From Litoditis marina (Eukaryota; Nematoda; Chromadorea; Rhabditida; Rhabditidae): a DNA stretch of 64,000 nucleotides. Made by a program: the position numbers and the translations under genes. Location of the stretch: positions 7,301,687 through 7,365,686 of the forward strand of contig OZ038435.1 of assembly GCA_964036275.1 (NCBI GenBank). The letters are read 5' to 3'. This document shows positions 29,869 through 41,284 of this stretch, piece after piece. Under the pieces are notes generated by a model. It did not search any database. It worked only from the letters and a program-made list of their open reading frames with translations, and was not told the origin of the DNA. Position 1 is the stretch's first letter. Each line of letters starts with the position of its first letter.

Positions 29869-29996
29869 CTATAAAATACAGTTTGAAATTATAATTATTT
29901 GACAGCAACATGAGCAGAGGAAAATGCTCATACGGGCAGAATGAAGAAAGTATAGTGCGATCACAAAGCAAAAAGAACAGAAACCGCAAACATAAT

Positions 29997-30075
29997 TCAG
30001 TAAGGTCTGACTAATCAAATAAAAGTAAGCCGTTTTCAAATTTGAACACGTGGAAAATTAGAAAAAATTAATAAA
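29997..30075. mobile_element. Partial CACCAGTAAGGT-family MITE
   Basis: CAGTAAGGTCTGACTAATCA and AAGTAAGCCGTTTTCAAATT followed by ACACGTGGAAAATT match the left half of copy B (21858). The right terminus is missing. It lies between the kinase-fold and LRR genes. Confidence 0.6.
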
Positions 30076-30089
30076 GTAGTCAGAGGTAA

Positions 30090-30345
30090 AACGGACTCGC
30101 CACTACGCAGTTGGCCACGCCCCCAAAAGTGTGCGGGGCGTTGCAAAACTGCCGGGAGCACAGATCCGAAAGAAGAATTATCCTCTCAGGCATCAGCCGT
30201 TACGGTCCCGTAACTTTTCGCCAAATTTTTACGGTCCCGTCACCTCTGAAAAGTCGCGGGACCGTCGCAGAATGGCTCGCGTTGTAAACAAGTCCTGCGA
30301 AGGTCCCGGAACCATAGTATGGGCGGCCCCGCCCATTATCGATTA
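30090..30345. repeat. GC-rich block with CGGTCCCG repeats in the divergent promoter region
   Basis: ACGGTCCCGTAAC, ACGGTCCCGTCAC, CGCGGGACCGTCG and GGTCCCGGAACC occur in 120 bp, and CCACGCCCCCAAAAGTGTG has a partner GGGCGGCCCCGCCC. It lies between the divergent starts of the minus-strand kinase-fold gene and the plus-strand LRR gene. It could be a transposon end or promoter material; a 105-codon frame across it has no protein character. Confidence 0.5.
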
Positions 30346-30598
30346 TCTAAATTTCCGCATTAAGATAGTAAAACTTATATTTCTATTTCTGAATAACGGT
30401 TTTTTAACTTCAAACTTTTCTAAGAATAGTAACTTCAAACTTTACTAAGAATAGTTCTAACACTATTTTCTGATTTCTTTCTAGTTTGCAATTGCTTTTC
30501 TATTCTCTGATGTTCTCCACATTCCATTTCATTGAATTCAATTAAGGAGTTGTTCAAAACGTTGTTACATTTACTCTCTTGAGCCTTGTCCACGGACC

Positions 30599-33450
30599 AT
30601 GGATGTTCTCCAGGCCAAACGAGTACCCGAAGACGCTTTCTACGTGGTTGTTACAGCTGGAACATGGGATCTTTTTCTTGCCAGCAAAGAACGCTTCGTC
30701 AATTTGAATGTAAGTTATCATTTGCCATCCACTTTCTCACTATCATTTTCTTTAAAACTTTAAAATTTGGAATATCCGAGAGGTTGAAAGAATGCATGTG
30801 ACCGATCATTATAATCTTGGTTAGCTTTACTGGAATTCTATGTAGATCCCTAATCTAGAATGCACCTCTTCATCCAAGCAGTTTCTGGTGGTCAGAGCAT
30901 CCGTCTCTCTTCCGGGAATATTCATTGTTATCGCTTTGTGAGAATGTACGGCTACGTTCATTCAATATTAGTTTTTGCAGAGTCTCAACCTTCGAGCATG
31001 TGGTATAGATGATACAATGATAGGGAAACTATGTCCGATGGAAACCCTGACCGCATTGAACCTAAGTGAAAATAGTGTTCACACCGCTCTACGTGATATC
31101 TCCATCAAATTTCCAAATCTGAGTAGTCTCGACCTCTCAAGAAACGATATGTGAGTTATGCTTGAGTTATTATTGTAGAGGTTCTCCTATCAGCTGTTCG
31201 TGTATACCAGTTATTGCTGAAGTTGTAGATAGGTACATAGTTAATTCATTTTTTTTTTAAGTTTATATCGCTCATTATCGCATAGTATGTTAGGGGTCGT
31301 ATTAGGTTGGAAAAAGATATTAAAACTAGAGCACATATTTGTACAATTTTACTCAGAACTGTACAACTTTCGAACACATCGAAAAGAAATGAAACCTCAC
31401 ACTACTAAAACCGTGAAAACATGGAGGGAGTGTTCGAGGTGGTTGGACTTCAGCTTCAGCAATCTTTCCTCACTTGCAGTGACTGGAACTGGATCAGCAG
31501 GGATATTGTTTTTCCTGCACTACGACATTTACGGATCGATTTAGGATCTGTTGATCTACACAATGTCAAACGGTGAGTCATTCTATAATACGCATGTTTC
31601 TCCGTTGTTTCAATGACACCGTGAACACTGATTCAACATGTGAATAGAATTGGAAAAACAAACACGACCAAGAAACGACTATAAGTAGCATCTCATTCTG
31701 AACGAACTCTGGTAGGGACGGGACCGGTTCTTAATTCCAACTCTTGTATGAATTTTGATTGATTACTTTTCTCAACTTTGGCATAATAATGAGAATATGA
31801 TCTGATTCAGCACACTTCAATGAATATGCAATGAACACAGCTCAGTCTACAACTTGCTTGAATTGAGCAAGCTTTTGAGAAAGCATTTCCAGGCCGCTCA
31901 TGGATAGATGTCCTTCTCTACGCATCTTCAATGAAGAGATCGTTCGCTCTGTGGATAGAGAACAGGATCAGGAGACAGAGGTCAGTTTTTCGTTTTTTTC
32001 TCACTTAAGCTGGATTGTTCTCAAGACATGCGGAAGATGAATGGAAAATAGTGTTCTGCTGCTTTGAATATCACTTATCATTTGTAAAATGGATCGGTTA
32101 CTGGCTACCATACACCGCAAAGGCCCCTCATAAAAGGGGGAGTCGCGAACAAATCCTTGTAAAAAGTAGGGGTTACGAGCTGTTAACTAACGAATTTCAT
32201 ACAAAATTAGCTATAATCTCACGGAAAAAGTTGAATGTCACCGTTTTGGGGGGTCGCGACTCGAGAAAACATGAATGGGTCGCGAGAATTTTGAAGGAAT
32301 AAGAGGCCCAATATGTTCGCTATATTAATACATTCGCAAAACTAGTCACGGGTTTTATTAAGAAACTTTCAGAACTATCCATATCCATATCGAACAAATA
32401 TTACTTTCAATCAATCAATTCAGACTTCGGATTGGAGATGATTGGCCTGAGGGACGAAGAAATTTTCGTTGCTGAGCATACAATTGCTTCTCTCATTGAA
32501 AAGGATACTGAGTTAGTTGAACCGTAGCTACTTCCTTTTCTCGTTTGAAACATTTAAAAAAGTAGTGCAGGGAAACGTAGGTGACTTTGTTGGATATGTC
32601 TGAACCAACCGTATTCATAGTAAAACTATAGAAATACCTTTTTCTAACAATATTCGTCTTTGCTGTTGAACACACCACATCTCATATAGTTTGGTAGTTC
32701 AAGTCATATAGCTAAAACACCCGATTGTCTATAAATTTTAGTTTTTATACGAACAAAAAGTTATTCACGTAGCTATTACCTTCTGCGATTACGCTTTCTG
32801 TCTCACTTCCTATCTTGGACGGGTTTCAGTTTTCTGTCAGTATTGTTTGATCTAGTGAAAAAGCCGTATTCATGTGTTGTAAAGTATGTGGAGGTTCAGA
32901 TACTGGCGTAGTCTGGGAAACACAAACGAGGAAAAACTGAAAGCTGGACGTGGACTGGCAGTGGCTTGGCGGTCGTCTCTGGAGAAAGAGCTCCAAAAAG
33001 CAGTGTGAGTTTACCTACCATTTTCGGTACTTCCATTAATGAACCATAGTGATACATGAGATGGTTGTATTTATGTGGACATATAGTTCGTTACATTCTC
33101 GCTGAGACCCATTTGCATCGTGTCATAATTTTTGGATCACTATTTCTTGAAGCAGACATAAGTGTTCCAAAACCATCTTCTACTTAACAAACTCAACAAC
33201 CGGTAACAGAGATTTGAAGTTTTTTTTAAATCTCCAAATTGGTCTCATTAAAGCCTGAAATATTCTCATTAACAATCTAGTTTTACACCCAGTCTGTCCA
33301 CTGGCAACCATAATTTCACCTTGTCGTTCCAGCAAGCTGATCCGTTATAAGAACCCGTATTACTTCCCATCTGGAGTAGTCTGGAGCAGAACCCAGCCCT
33401 CTCCTCGTGCTATCCAAAGAATTCAAATGAAACGCGAACATACAGATTAG
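30599..33450 (+). CDS. Leucine-rich-repeat protein of unknown function
   Basis: The start is ATG at 30599 (MDVLQAKRVPEDAFYVVVTA). Exons: 30599-30709, about 30859-30937, 30981-31150, 31480-31572, 31893-31980, 32424-32511, 32830-33004, 33333-33450 (TAG). The middle exons hold clear LRRs: LNLRACGIDDTMIGKLCPME, LTALNLSENSV, FPNLSSLDLSRNDI, FPALRHLRIDLGSV and a terminal CPSLRIFNEEI. Exons 3-4-5 join in perfect phase, as do 7-8. The C-terminal part is basic (WRFRYWRSLGNTNEEKLKAG, then PYYFPSGVVWSRTQPSP) and unfamiliar. Junctions 2/3 and 5/6, plus a point near 32883 in exon 7, are each off by one base; assembly indels or misplaced exons would explain this. About 280-330 residues. I do not recognise a named family. 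A polyadenylation word AATAAA lies at 33869. Confidence 0.72.
32110..32308. mobile_element. GAGGCCTC-type repeat, copy 2
   Basis: AAGGCCCCTCATAAAAGGGG, AAAAAGTAGGGGTTACGAGC, GTTTTGGGGGGTCGCGACTC and a closing AATAAGAGGCC are the reverse complement, diverged, of 24339-24540. It lies in the intron between LRR-gene exons 31893-31980 and 32424-32511. Confidence 0.75.
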
Positions 33451-33868
33451 GTAAATGTTGTCACTTCTCAGTTCCATGCCGTGAATTTCAAGTACTTGCT
33501 TCATCCTTGCTTGATTATTGCATAATTCTCTCCGTTTCACTTGCTAACTGCTCTCATCAATGCATTACTTTAAAAGAATCCGTGTCTTTCCAGCTCTGAA
33601 AGAACTTTCTAATTCTAACGTTGTCACGGCTCCTTTATCTTCTCGTTGTTATTTTTGTATATCTCTGCGTATCCCCCCAGTTATTTCCATACCATGTAAC
33701 GATGTTTCCCGCATACTTATTTCGGAGTTTCCATGTCAAAACTTGATCTCAGCAGCTATGTCCTGACCAAAGTATCTCAGTTCTTTCACAAATTTTCATG
33801 TCGATGTTGATACCCCGTATTGTTATGATCTCTTATTGTTGTTTACTACAGGAAAACAATAAAATATC

Positions 33869-33874
33869 GCTTCA
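33869..33874 (+). promoter_or_regulatory. Candidate polyadenylation signal for the LRR gene
   Basis: AATAAA in CAATAAAATATCGC, about 420 bp after the stop. This implies a fairly long 3' UTR if used. Confidence 0.35.
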
Positions 33875-35875
33875 AGTGGTTCCAGTTTCTTTGTTCCAGT
33901 TTTCCTGCAACGAATTTGAATAAAAATCAATGTTACATATCTCTAAATCTAAATCAATAATATGAATCAATAACCGTTGGTAAAGCTGTTTTTGAATTTC
34001 GCGCCATCAAATCTGTAACGGTCCCAACACCACTCGGCGAGTCTGCGACGGTCGGGATGCTAAGTTAGGACTCTATATCTCAAAAAATGGGTTTTGTTTT
34101 ATATATACCTTTTTATATGTTTATCATAGCATAGAATGGGTTAAACAATATATTTGTAGTTATTGGCTATTCTTATTTTCAGAGAAGTGTTTATGTGCAA
34201 GACTCTGTGGTAATGCGAGAAATGCCTATCTGATGCATTTATTTCCTGGGAAAAGCGATTTGGACCAGAATGAATGAATCAGCCGTCTGCACTTTCATTG
34301 CAGATAAGTTTTGTTTACATCCATTGGTTTTATATATCCAAAACAAACTGGGATGAAAATTGAGTTTAGTATCAATTATCAATCCGGGCCCGCTCTATAG
34401 CATACATAAGTTCACTTCCGGTTGGGTTATGGGCCTGATTTTATATATAATACAGGCGCATATTCTGTTTTTATGTGAAAACTTAACTCCTAAAGAGAAT
34501 CTTACGGGTTTACGAGCTGATGTGAGTCTGATTTAGACGAGAAGGTCGCGTTATTCTCGTTCATTTGGCTTTACGAAGCAGTTGCGTTATCGAAAACTAT
34601 GATTTTTAGTTTTTTGACTTATTAAGTGTTACACCGTGAGCCTACTGAAGTGTTTTGATAGTTTTGGTCTATGAATGAACGAACTACTGCGCTACTATCG
34701 AAGAAATGTGCGCTGAGTCACTCAAAATTGTTGTATCTGTATAGAATTCTTTTTCAACTCACGTGGACCCTTTTTATTGGTATATAAAACAAATAAGTAT
34801 CTTCATGAAACGAAATCGAGTATTAGAAGGTACTAACTTGACTCTAAATCAACCGTTGAAGTCCTTCTGGAAACAAACCTATTCGAATGAAACCCGGTTT
34901 GTTTTTCAAGGTATATAAGCTAATAGCTATACCGTTTCTGGCCGTAACAACCGAATTGCTAACTTAACTTATGTAAATGATTTTATATAAAGCTACCCTG
35001 GGCCTGGATTCTATTGCTTTGTAAACGAAGTTTCATTTATGAACAAATCTAACAGAAACCGGGTGTTTTCAGGTTTTCACAGTAGTGAAGTGTTACCCCT
35101 CTTCCAAGGGGAACCCGTTTCCAACTCAATATGTAAAACATCTTGATATTGCGATTTGCTTCACAATTATAAAAATGTTCCCGATATCGGAGAAATGAGA
35201 GCCCGTTATTCCTGCATTATCTGGAACTCTGGGTGTTCAAAGTTTATAGCTTCACTGGATTATGGTTCGCCTTTGGTTTTAGGCAATAATCGATTGATGT
35301 TTTTTGTAAAATAATCCAAAGAGTCTCTTATTTTAAGTAGTTGATAAGATTAGAAGGCAGAGACAGGTAATTTTTCATCTATTCTCAATCCCTTCCGACG
35401 TCGGAATTAGTCTCACTTTGTTTTGATAATCAATAGTTCATCAGGAACGAACTTGTGTAATTCACTAGAAGAAACGTGATTTACAATCTCCTGTGACTTT
35501 TTGGTAAGTACCGCTTATTGCACTAAGTATATATGTTTTGTAGTATAGAACATTATACATATGAGACCGATCTTCCTACATTATTCCATTCACGGCGGCA
35601 TTTGATGAAGAACAACCTTCGAGCAGAAACACTCGACCTTCTACTCTTTTTAATTAATTAGGAGGTTCGTTTCAGTGTACGTTGGGTTTTAGTTCAAAAT
35701 TGTGCATCAATGATGTCGAAACGTTGTTGAACAACTCGATGAAGCAATAGCATAGCCTTTTGCAGAGTATCCTCTACGAGCTGTACATATAGCTGTGTTT
35801 GGTCAGGTAAGCTATTCATTATCTTTTTCATTTAGGTTTTCTGACCTTATCGTCTATTTACTTTAATTTTTCGTT

Positions 35876-36011
35876 TGGTAAGGTACGACTACTCGACAAA
35901 AATTAGTCGGTTTTTGTAGTCAAATACGTAAAAACTGATGCTTTTGCATCAACAATAGACATGCGATTTATTCAAACTATTCGGACAAGTTCACAATTTA
36001 CTGGGGTATGA
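35876..36011. mobile_element. CACCAGTAAGGT-family MITE, degenerate copy
   Basis: GGTAAGGTACGACTACTCGAC with AAAAATTAGTCGGTTTTTG at the left, and TTCGGACAAGTTCACAATTT then ACTGGGGTAT at the right, the same layout as copies A and B. Confidence 0.6.
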
Positions 36012-36237
36012 TCCTTGTATCGATCGCCAACTTGAGCTCAGTCATATAAACCCTTTTATTTTTCTTGATTCGGTGATGAATTCAAGTATAGTAATAGTAA
36101 TTGCAAGTGCTGACGAAAGTCATAATTTTGTGAGCTTTTTCCCAATTCTGTCTAATTATTCTTACTCAGATCAAAATCATCTCGAATAAAAATCATTGGA
36201 AAAGCGTGCAATGTCCAAATCTGTTCAATGTGGGGTA

Positions 36238-36305
36238 AGCATAATCAGCAGAATATTTTGATAATGTAACATTATCAAAAGATTTTGCTGATTATGCTCA
36301 CTGCT
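36238..36305. repeat. Perfect short palindrome
   Basis: AGCATAATCAGCAGAATATT...TGATAATGTAACATTATCA...AAGATTTTGCTGATTATGCT forms a stem of roughly 30 bp. No gene context. Confidence 0.75.
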
Positions 36306-36579
36306 AGCGGTTTGCATCACGTATCTAACTATCAATTTGCTAAGTGGGCGTATTTTGTGATTATCTCATTACGTGTTTTCAGGTTAGTCGAAAAGCCGTT
36401 TGGAGGAAGCCACTCTATCGTTGTAGATGATTATTACACATGAAATGTTACATTTACTGTTAATGACAATGAGTTTAGTTTTATTTCAAACTTTTTATCT
36501 TGTATAATAGATGAACGATCAGGCGGGAAAGATAGAAATGAGGTTACTTGGACTCTCAATTCTTCTTGGCGAATTCTTT

Positions 36580-36800
36580 ATTTAACCGCCTTTTCTGTTA
36601 ACATGGTGAACTGGTAACCATTTCTATGGTTAACCGAATCATTTTTAGGTTAACTGATTGGTTAACCATTACGGAATGGTTACAAGGTGGTTAACTGGAT
36701 GGTTACCCAACTTGGTTAACCGGTTCATGGTTAAATGGTTAAATGGTGTGGTTAACAAAAAACAGGGTTCCTTGTGGAATTTGCGTAAATATTTTCAACT
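36580..36800. repeat. GTTAACC-rich repeat, second copy
   Basis: About a dozen GGTTAAC/GGTTACC/GTTAACC words occur in 200 bp, ending in GTTAACAAAAAACAGGGTTCC and TTGTGGAATTTGCG, which parallels the tail of 25025-25210. Confidence 0.65.
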
Positions 36801-36949
36801 AAATGTTGTTACTGTTGTGAATTAAAAGTGTTTATTGCACTGTATATCTTTAATACTGCCGTGGTTGTTAGGGAGAACTACAAGTTGAGAAGTTCTCTTC
36901 GGTTTGGGTGCAAGGTTGTGCGTTCTTTGCATAGGAAATCTGGGACTAC

Positions 36950-37215
36950 AGGTAAACTCGTAGTAAACTAGTAGTAGTAGTAAAGGAGGAGTACTCTTGT
37001 AGTAGAGTAGGGGTATCCTGGTAGAAAACTAGTAGTAAATACGGACGTCAAATTAAAAAATGCATTTTGGCAGTCTGAAACTAGTCTTTTACGTTACATT
37101 ATCTCCACAGAATTTAGATCACAGTGATTTGTAGGCATTATGAGCACGTAGACAGTTAGTAGTAACTTACTCGTAGGCTAGTAGTAACTTAGTCGTAGGC
37201 TAGTAGAAACCTGTA
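36950..37215. repeat. CTAGTAGTA-rich low-complexity tract, part 1
   Basis: AACTAGTAGTAGTAGTAAAG, AAAACTAGTAGTAAATACG, CAGTTAGTAGTAACTTACTC and GGCTAGTAGTAACTTAGTCG repeat at irregular spacing. A similar tract at 37600-37765 reads ACTAGTAGTTTACTAGTAG on both strands, flanking the tRNA-like sequence. Confidence 0.7.
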
Positions 37216-37411
37216 GTACGCTAACTAGGCAGGAAAGTGCTGATTATTCATAATATGGGAAAATTTTTATCGAATTAGTGCTACTGTAGAACGGGCTTAA
37301 GTATAAGGTTTTTGTTAGGGCTCGTGGCGCATTCACGTTATTCCATAGTGAGCGCTGAACAGTGAAGCGCGCCTGTAATAGTATACGATTGTGGCGCGCC
37401 TTCAGACATCA

Positions 37412-37481
37412 GCAGCGTGGCGCAGTGGTAAGTGTCTCGCTTCAGAAGCGAGAGCTCGAGAGTTCGAGTCCCGGATGGTGC
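37412..37481 (+). tRNA. tRNA-like sequence, CAG anticodon loop; probably a pseudogene or SINE head
   Basis: Seventy bases. The acceptor ends GCAGCGT/ATGGTGC pair at six of seven positions. A-box-like TGGCGCAGTGG and B-box AGTTCGAGTCC are present. The anticodon arm CTCGC-TTCAGAA-GCGAG is perfect (CAG, leucine). However, the T-stem (GAGAG against CCCGG) is largely unpaired, and leucine tRNAs normally have a long variable arm, absent here. I treat it as a degenerate tRNA copy. It sits between two CTAGTAGTA tracts. Confidence 0.45.
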
Positions 37482-37599
37482 AAAACATGGTAAACAGCAG
37501 AGTAATGCAATAGAGGATAACGTAACTACTTATAGAAGATATATGATCCTAAAAAATATATTTTTTTTATTTTATTTTTTATTTTTCAAAATTGACTTT

Positions 37600-37765
37600 T
37601 ACCACAGATAAACTAGTAGCTGACTACCATCTCACTAGTAGTTAGGTAGGAGTAAAACTATAGTTTAACTCCTCCCCTACGCCTACATTACTACAAGAAA
37701 ACTAGTAGTTTACTAGTAGTAGAATAGGGGTGTGGTAGGAGTTCACTAGTAGTTTACTTGTCGTT
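37600..37765. repeat. CTAGTAGTA-rich tract, part 2
   Basis: AACTAGTAGCTGACTACCATC, CACTAGTAGTTAGGTAGGAG, AAAACTAGTAGTTTACTAG and GTTCACTAGTAGTTTACTTG. Inverted relationships with the tract at 36950-37215 suggest the two are remnants of one foldback interrupted by the tRNA-like segment. Confidence 0.6.
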
Positions 37766-38349
37766 ATAGAATCACTGTGTTGATCCCATAGTATAGGCGA
37801 GTGTGCAATTGTTGTTCCCTTATCACGCCACCGCCTTGCGTCTCTTCATTGCGCTGAGATCACCCGCTCGACCCACACCTCGCGTCTCCACCTCGCGTCG
37901 CTGCTGATAAAAAACCCTTTCTTCTCCGATATCTCTCCCTGTTTGCTGGCTACATCGTTCCGTTCTCTAGAAGCAGAAGAAAATCAGTGTTCTCGCGAAA
38001 CTTGCTGGAGCTTCCCACATATTCGAGACCTCCGCGCTATTCTCATGCTTTAAAATTGTGGAACATCGAGAACTTGTTTTTGTGGTTTGTGCTGTGAATA
38101 CAGCCACGTTCGAGCGAAATTGCTCTTGGTTACTTTCTCTACAAGTTAAAGTACAGAAATTGAGAAATAGCATGCAGCTTGTGGGCCTTTTACAGAAAGC
38201 CTTGTTTGCAGCTTAGAAACTTGCCTATCTGTATTGATTCTTGTTTTGTGATAACCAAATGGCCACCCTCATTCCATGTTTTCTCCCAGTGTTTGTTTAT
38301 GGAAACTGTATTTTTGTCCCATAATTGTCGTCTTTTATTCCTCTATTGT

Positions 38350-38445
38350 CAGGTGAATAGGAAAGGGGACGAGGGTGAAAGGGGACGAGGGGGGGACGGG
38401 GGTGAAAGGGGACGAGGGCTGAGGTAAAGGGGACGAGGGGTGGAT
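38350..38445. repeat. GGGGACGAGG(G)TGAAA minisatellite
   Basis: Four to five units of GAAAGGGGACGAGGGTGA. The same unit appears in reverse complement (CCCTCGTCCCCTTTCACC) at 48006-48110 beside the assembly gap, and both places carry GTAGTAGAAAGTCGTTTTTGG nearby (38594 and 47964). Confidence 0.85.
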
Positions 38446-38907
38446 TGATAATCAGAGAGAAATATAGTCAAATTTAGTTTCCGATTACTCCATAGTACTT
38501 TCCTTGTTCTGTATCTTTATTATTGATTCATCTTTTCCCCTTTCTACGATACCTGAGAGTGTTTTCTTGCCTGAGACAGGGTCTGAGCCTGCCGTAGTAG
38601 AAAGTCGTTTTTGGCTCGATTGGTTGTGACGTCATAGGATTGGGTTTCAATGGATTTCATTGATTGTTTTTACTTACCTTTTGTCTTTATTATCTATTTA
38701 ACCATTCATTTTTGCTTTTTTTACCAGATATCGGTCAAAGTGTCATCCTTTTCCATTATTAATCAGTATTTTGTCATTCTTGTTAGCGAAGATCCCTATA
38801 TTTCCAAAGCTGGGTTTTGTTTTATTTAGAACGATTTTATATTCCTATCATAGCACCGTGCTTGTGTATGAGAATGGATTTGTAGTTCGATATTCTTCTT
38901 TGCAGAC

Positions 38908-39060
38908 CAGTGTGTCGTGTGTGTAACACTGATGCGAGAATGATGGATGATCCGGAAGAAGTCAATGTGGATGTCATTCTGGGAGCAGCTATTTGGACCA
39001 GAACAAAGGAAATCGGCCGTCTGAACTCATATTGGAGCTTAGTTTTCATGTCCATTCTTT
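38908..39060 (+). pseudogene. Possible exon remnant, CRVCNTDARMMDD...
   Basis: An acceptor-like TTCTTTGCAG is followed by an open frame of about 50 codons with an acidic stretch (MMDDPEEVNVD). The codon usage looks real, but there is no start, no clear donor and no second exon. The homologous position in the other duplicate (34187 onward) is interrupted. Confidence 0.3.
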
Positions 39061-40485
39061 TATTATATTCAAAACAAACTGGGATGAAATTTTGGTTTAC
39101 ATCAGGCCGGCTTTCATTTACTCCCCTCGAGTATTTTATGGATTTGATCTATGGAATAGCACTTAGTGCGCTACTAAGGCAGAATATTGTACTTGATCAT
39201 TCAATATAGTTGTGAATGTTCTCTTTTCACTCACTTTGTTTGGTCTCTTTAGTTGGTTTATAGAAGAAATACATTTCTTCATGAAACTAAATCGGGTATT
39301 GGGACTATTGGGGTTTATGCACTCTGGATGAACCGTTGCCAAATTTCTTCCCAACCGAATCTGCCCGAACAAAAAGGAAACCGATTCTTCCCGCCCGAAC
39401 CAGTTGGTTCGGTAAAAACCAAACCATTTGCGTCATCAAACGGACATGAACCGAACCAAACACTAAGAAACGTTACAAAATAGATCCATTTCAGCATTAA
39501 TTACTTGAAGTGGTTCGGTTCCACCTCTGTTAGATTTACTTTGGTTTGGTTCTAGAGCGAACCGACTAGTTTGGGAAGAATCGGTTCGCTTTTGGTTCGG
39601 GAAGAGTCGGTTCGGAAAGAAGTTCACCTGAACCGTTCAAGCTCTTCTAAAAAAGACCTACTGATTACGCATGAAACCAGGTTCTTTTTACAAGGGATAT
39701 GAGATCCAAAGTTACTGACAGTATCAGCTTGATCGCAAACGCTAAATTTAATTATCCTATGAAGAGCTTCACTGAATCTCAGTGGTTGTACACGCTATGT
39801 TTTCATTTATGAAATAATTCTAATAGAAAGCTGGTAACTTCACACATCAGTGATGTGTTACTTTTCTTCTAGAAGGAACCAGTTGGCAACTCGATGCGTG
39901 AAACACCTTTATTTCGCATTTTACTGCACAAGTTTTAACTTTTTCTCGAAATTAGCAAGAGAATAGCCCGTCTGCCTAGGTATTTGTACAACTTCACTGG
40001 CTTATGGTTGCCTTTTGTTTTCTATTCGAACGATTGACTGATCTGATTGATTGTTTGATTGAACTGATTGATCTTTTCGTAAAATAATTCGAGGAACCTC
40101 TTAATTTGATTGGTAATTGGTTGGTTTTGGTAAGATGATGATGAAACATTGTCACCTATCCGAAGTGGAGCTTGGTCGGTCTTTCTTTTGATAATCAATA
40201 GCAGGAACTTGTGTGATTCACTAGAGGAAACAGAATCTCCAATGTCCCGCTACTTTTTGGTTTTTATAATTCAGAGTTCAGATACTGTTCACGTGAGACC
40301 GATTGTTCTATATAATGTCATTTAGGGCGGCGTTTATTGCCTTCAACACACGAACCCATACTCTTTTCAATTAGTCAGAAGGGCTGTTTTGTTCAGTATT
40401 CAGTATTGCTATGTGAGATGTCAGAACATTGTTGAACGACTCGATAAAGCAACAGTTTATTCTTTCCTAAGGTGTGTTTGCATTC

Positions 40486-40570
40486 CAGTAAAGTTGTCCG
40501 AGTAGCCACAAAAATTCAAGAGACGGACTCCTTTTTCGCCAATATCGGCTGAAATCGTCTATTATTCAGT
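40486..40570. mobile_element. CACCAGTAAGGT-family MITE, left half
   Basis: CATTCCAGTAAAGTTGTCCG, then GAGACGGACTCCTTTTTCGCC, matching copy A at 21028. The right end is not found. Confidence 0.55.
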
Positions 40571-41284
40571 CGAGAATATTAGCGAATTAGCGTATTTGAT
40601 TGGAAAATGGGATCAAATCGGGTTTTTATGTGTGCAGGATCAAATCGGGTGTTTTATATGCTGTCCATTAGCGATTTTGCATCACGTATCTAGCTATCAA
40701 ACTGCTACGTTGGCATATTAACTTACTCTATCATTTCTATTTTCAGGTAAGTCGAATAACATATTGGAGGAAGCCATTCTACCGTTGCATATTAAGAATT
40801 ACTACAGACGAAGTTTTATATTTACTATTGATTAAAATAAGTTTAATTTACCTTTAAACATAGTATACTAGATGTACAATCAGGCGGGAAGGATAGAAAT
40901 GAGGTAACTTGAACCCTCACTTCTTCTTTACATCTTGGTTGTTGTCTTGTGTTACTCAATATACCATTGCATTTATATTATGTGTTGTTTTTGCTGCAGC
41001 ATTACTTAACAACCTGTGTTATCAATTATGAAAGTTCAGTCATGAAGTTTTTCGGCTGACAAATGAGTGAGCTGCCAAACCCACTTCCTTCTTCATATCT
41101 TGCAGTGTGTCGACATTTGACATGTGATATTTATCTTACTTGGGGAACTGAGTTTACAGTAGTCTGGTAATAGGTAGTGTAGGGAACAGAAGAGTTCTGC
41201 GGGTTAGTTGTGTTCTTGTGGGATTGATGGAAATGAGACATAAATGGTAACGGACTTCACGACTGAATAGTCCTAATTGAGAAC

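Larger units (their letters stand above)
34085..36580. repeat. Segmental duplication, copy 1 (partner 38803-40945)
   Basis: Collinear shared words with 38803-40945 include GGGTTTTGTTTTAT, CCAAAACAAACTGGGATGAAA, CTTCATGAAAC(G/T)AAATCG, GTGAGACCGAT-like sequence and ATCAGGCGGGAAAGATAGAA, in the same order and orientation. Divergence is heavy, so this is an old duplication. No intact reading frame is seen. The copy includes a CACCAGTAAGGT-type MITE at 35876-36011. Confidence 0.75.
38803..40945. repeat. Segmental duplication, copy 2, with an exon remnant
   Basis: Collinear with 34085-36580. It contains at 38908-39050 a TTTGCAG-preceded open stretch (CRVCNTDARMMDDPEEVNVD, then ILGAAIWTRTKEIGRLN) that looks protein-like. 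The matching place in copy 1 is broken by stops. This may be a remnant of a duplicated gene. I do not recognise the family, and no neighbouring exon joins it. Confidence 0.65.

Noticed and set aside
30131..30448. 105-codon plus-strand frame before the LRR gene
   Set aside because: It crosses CGGTCCCG repeats and a MITE fragment, with no splice or family support.
37412..37481. Functional leucine tRNA
   Set aside because: The T-stem is mispaired and the long variable arm typical of leucine tRNAs is missing; kept only as a tRNA-like feature.
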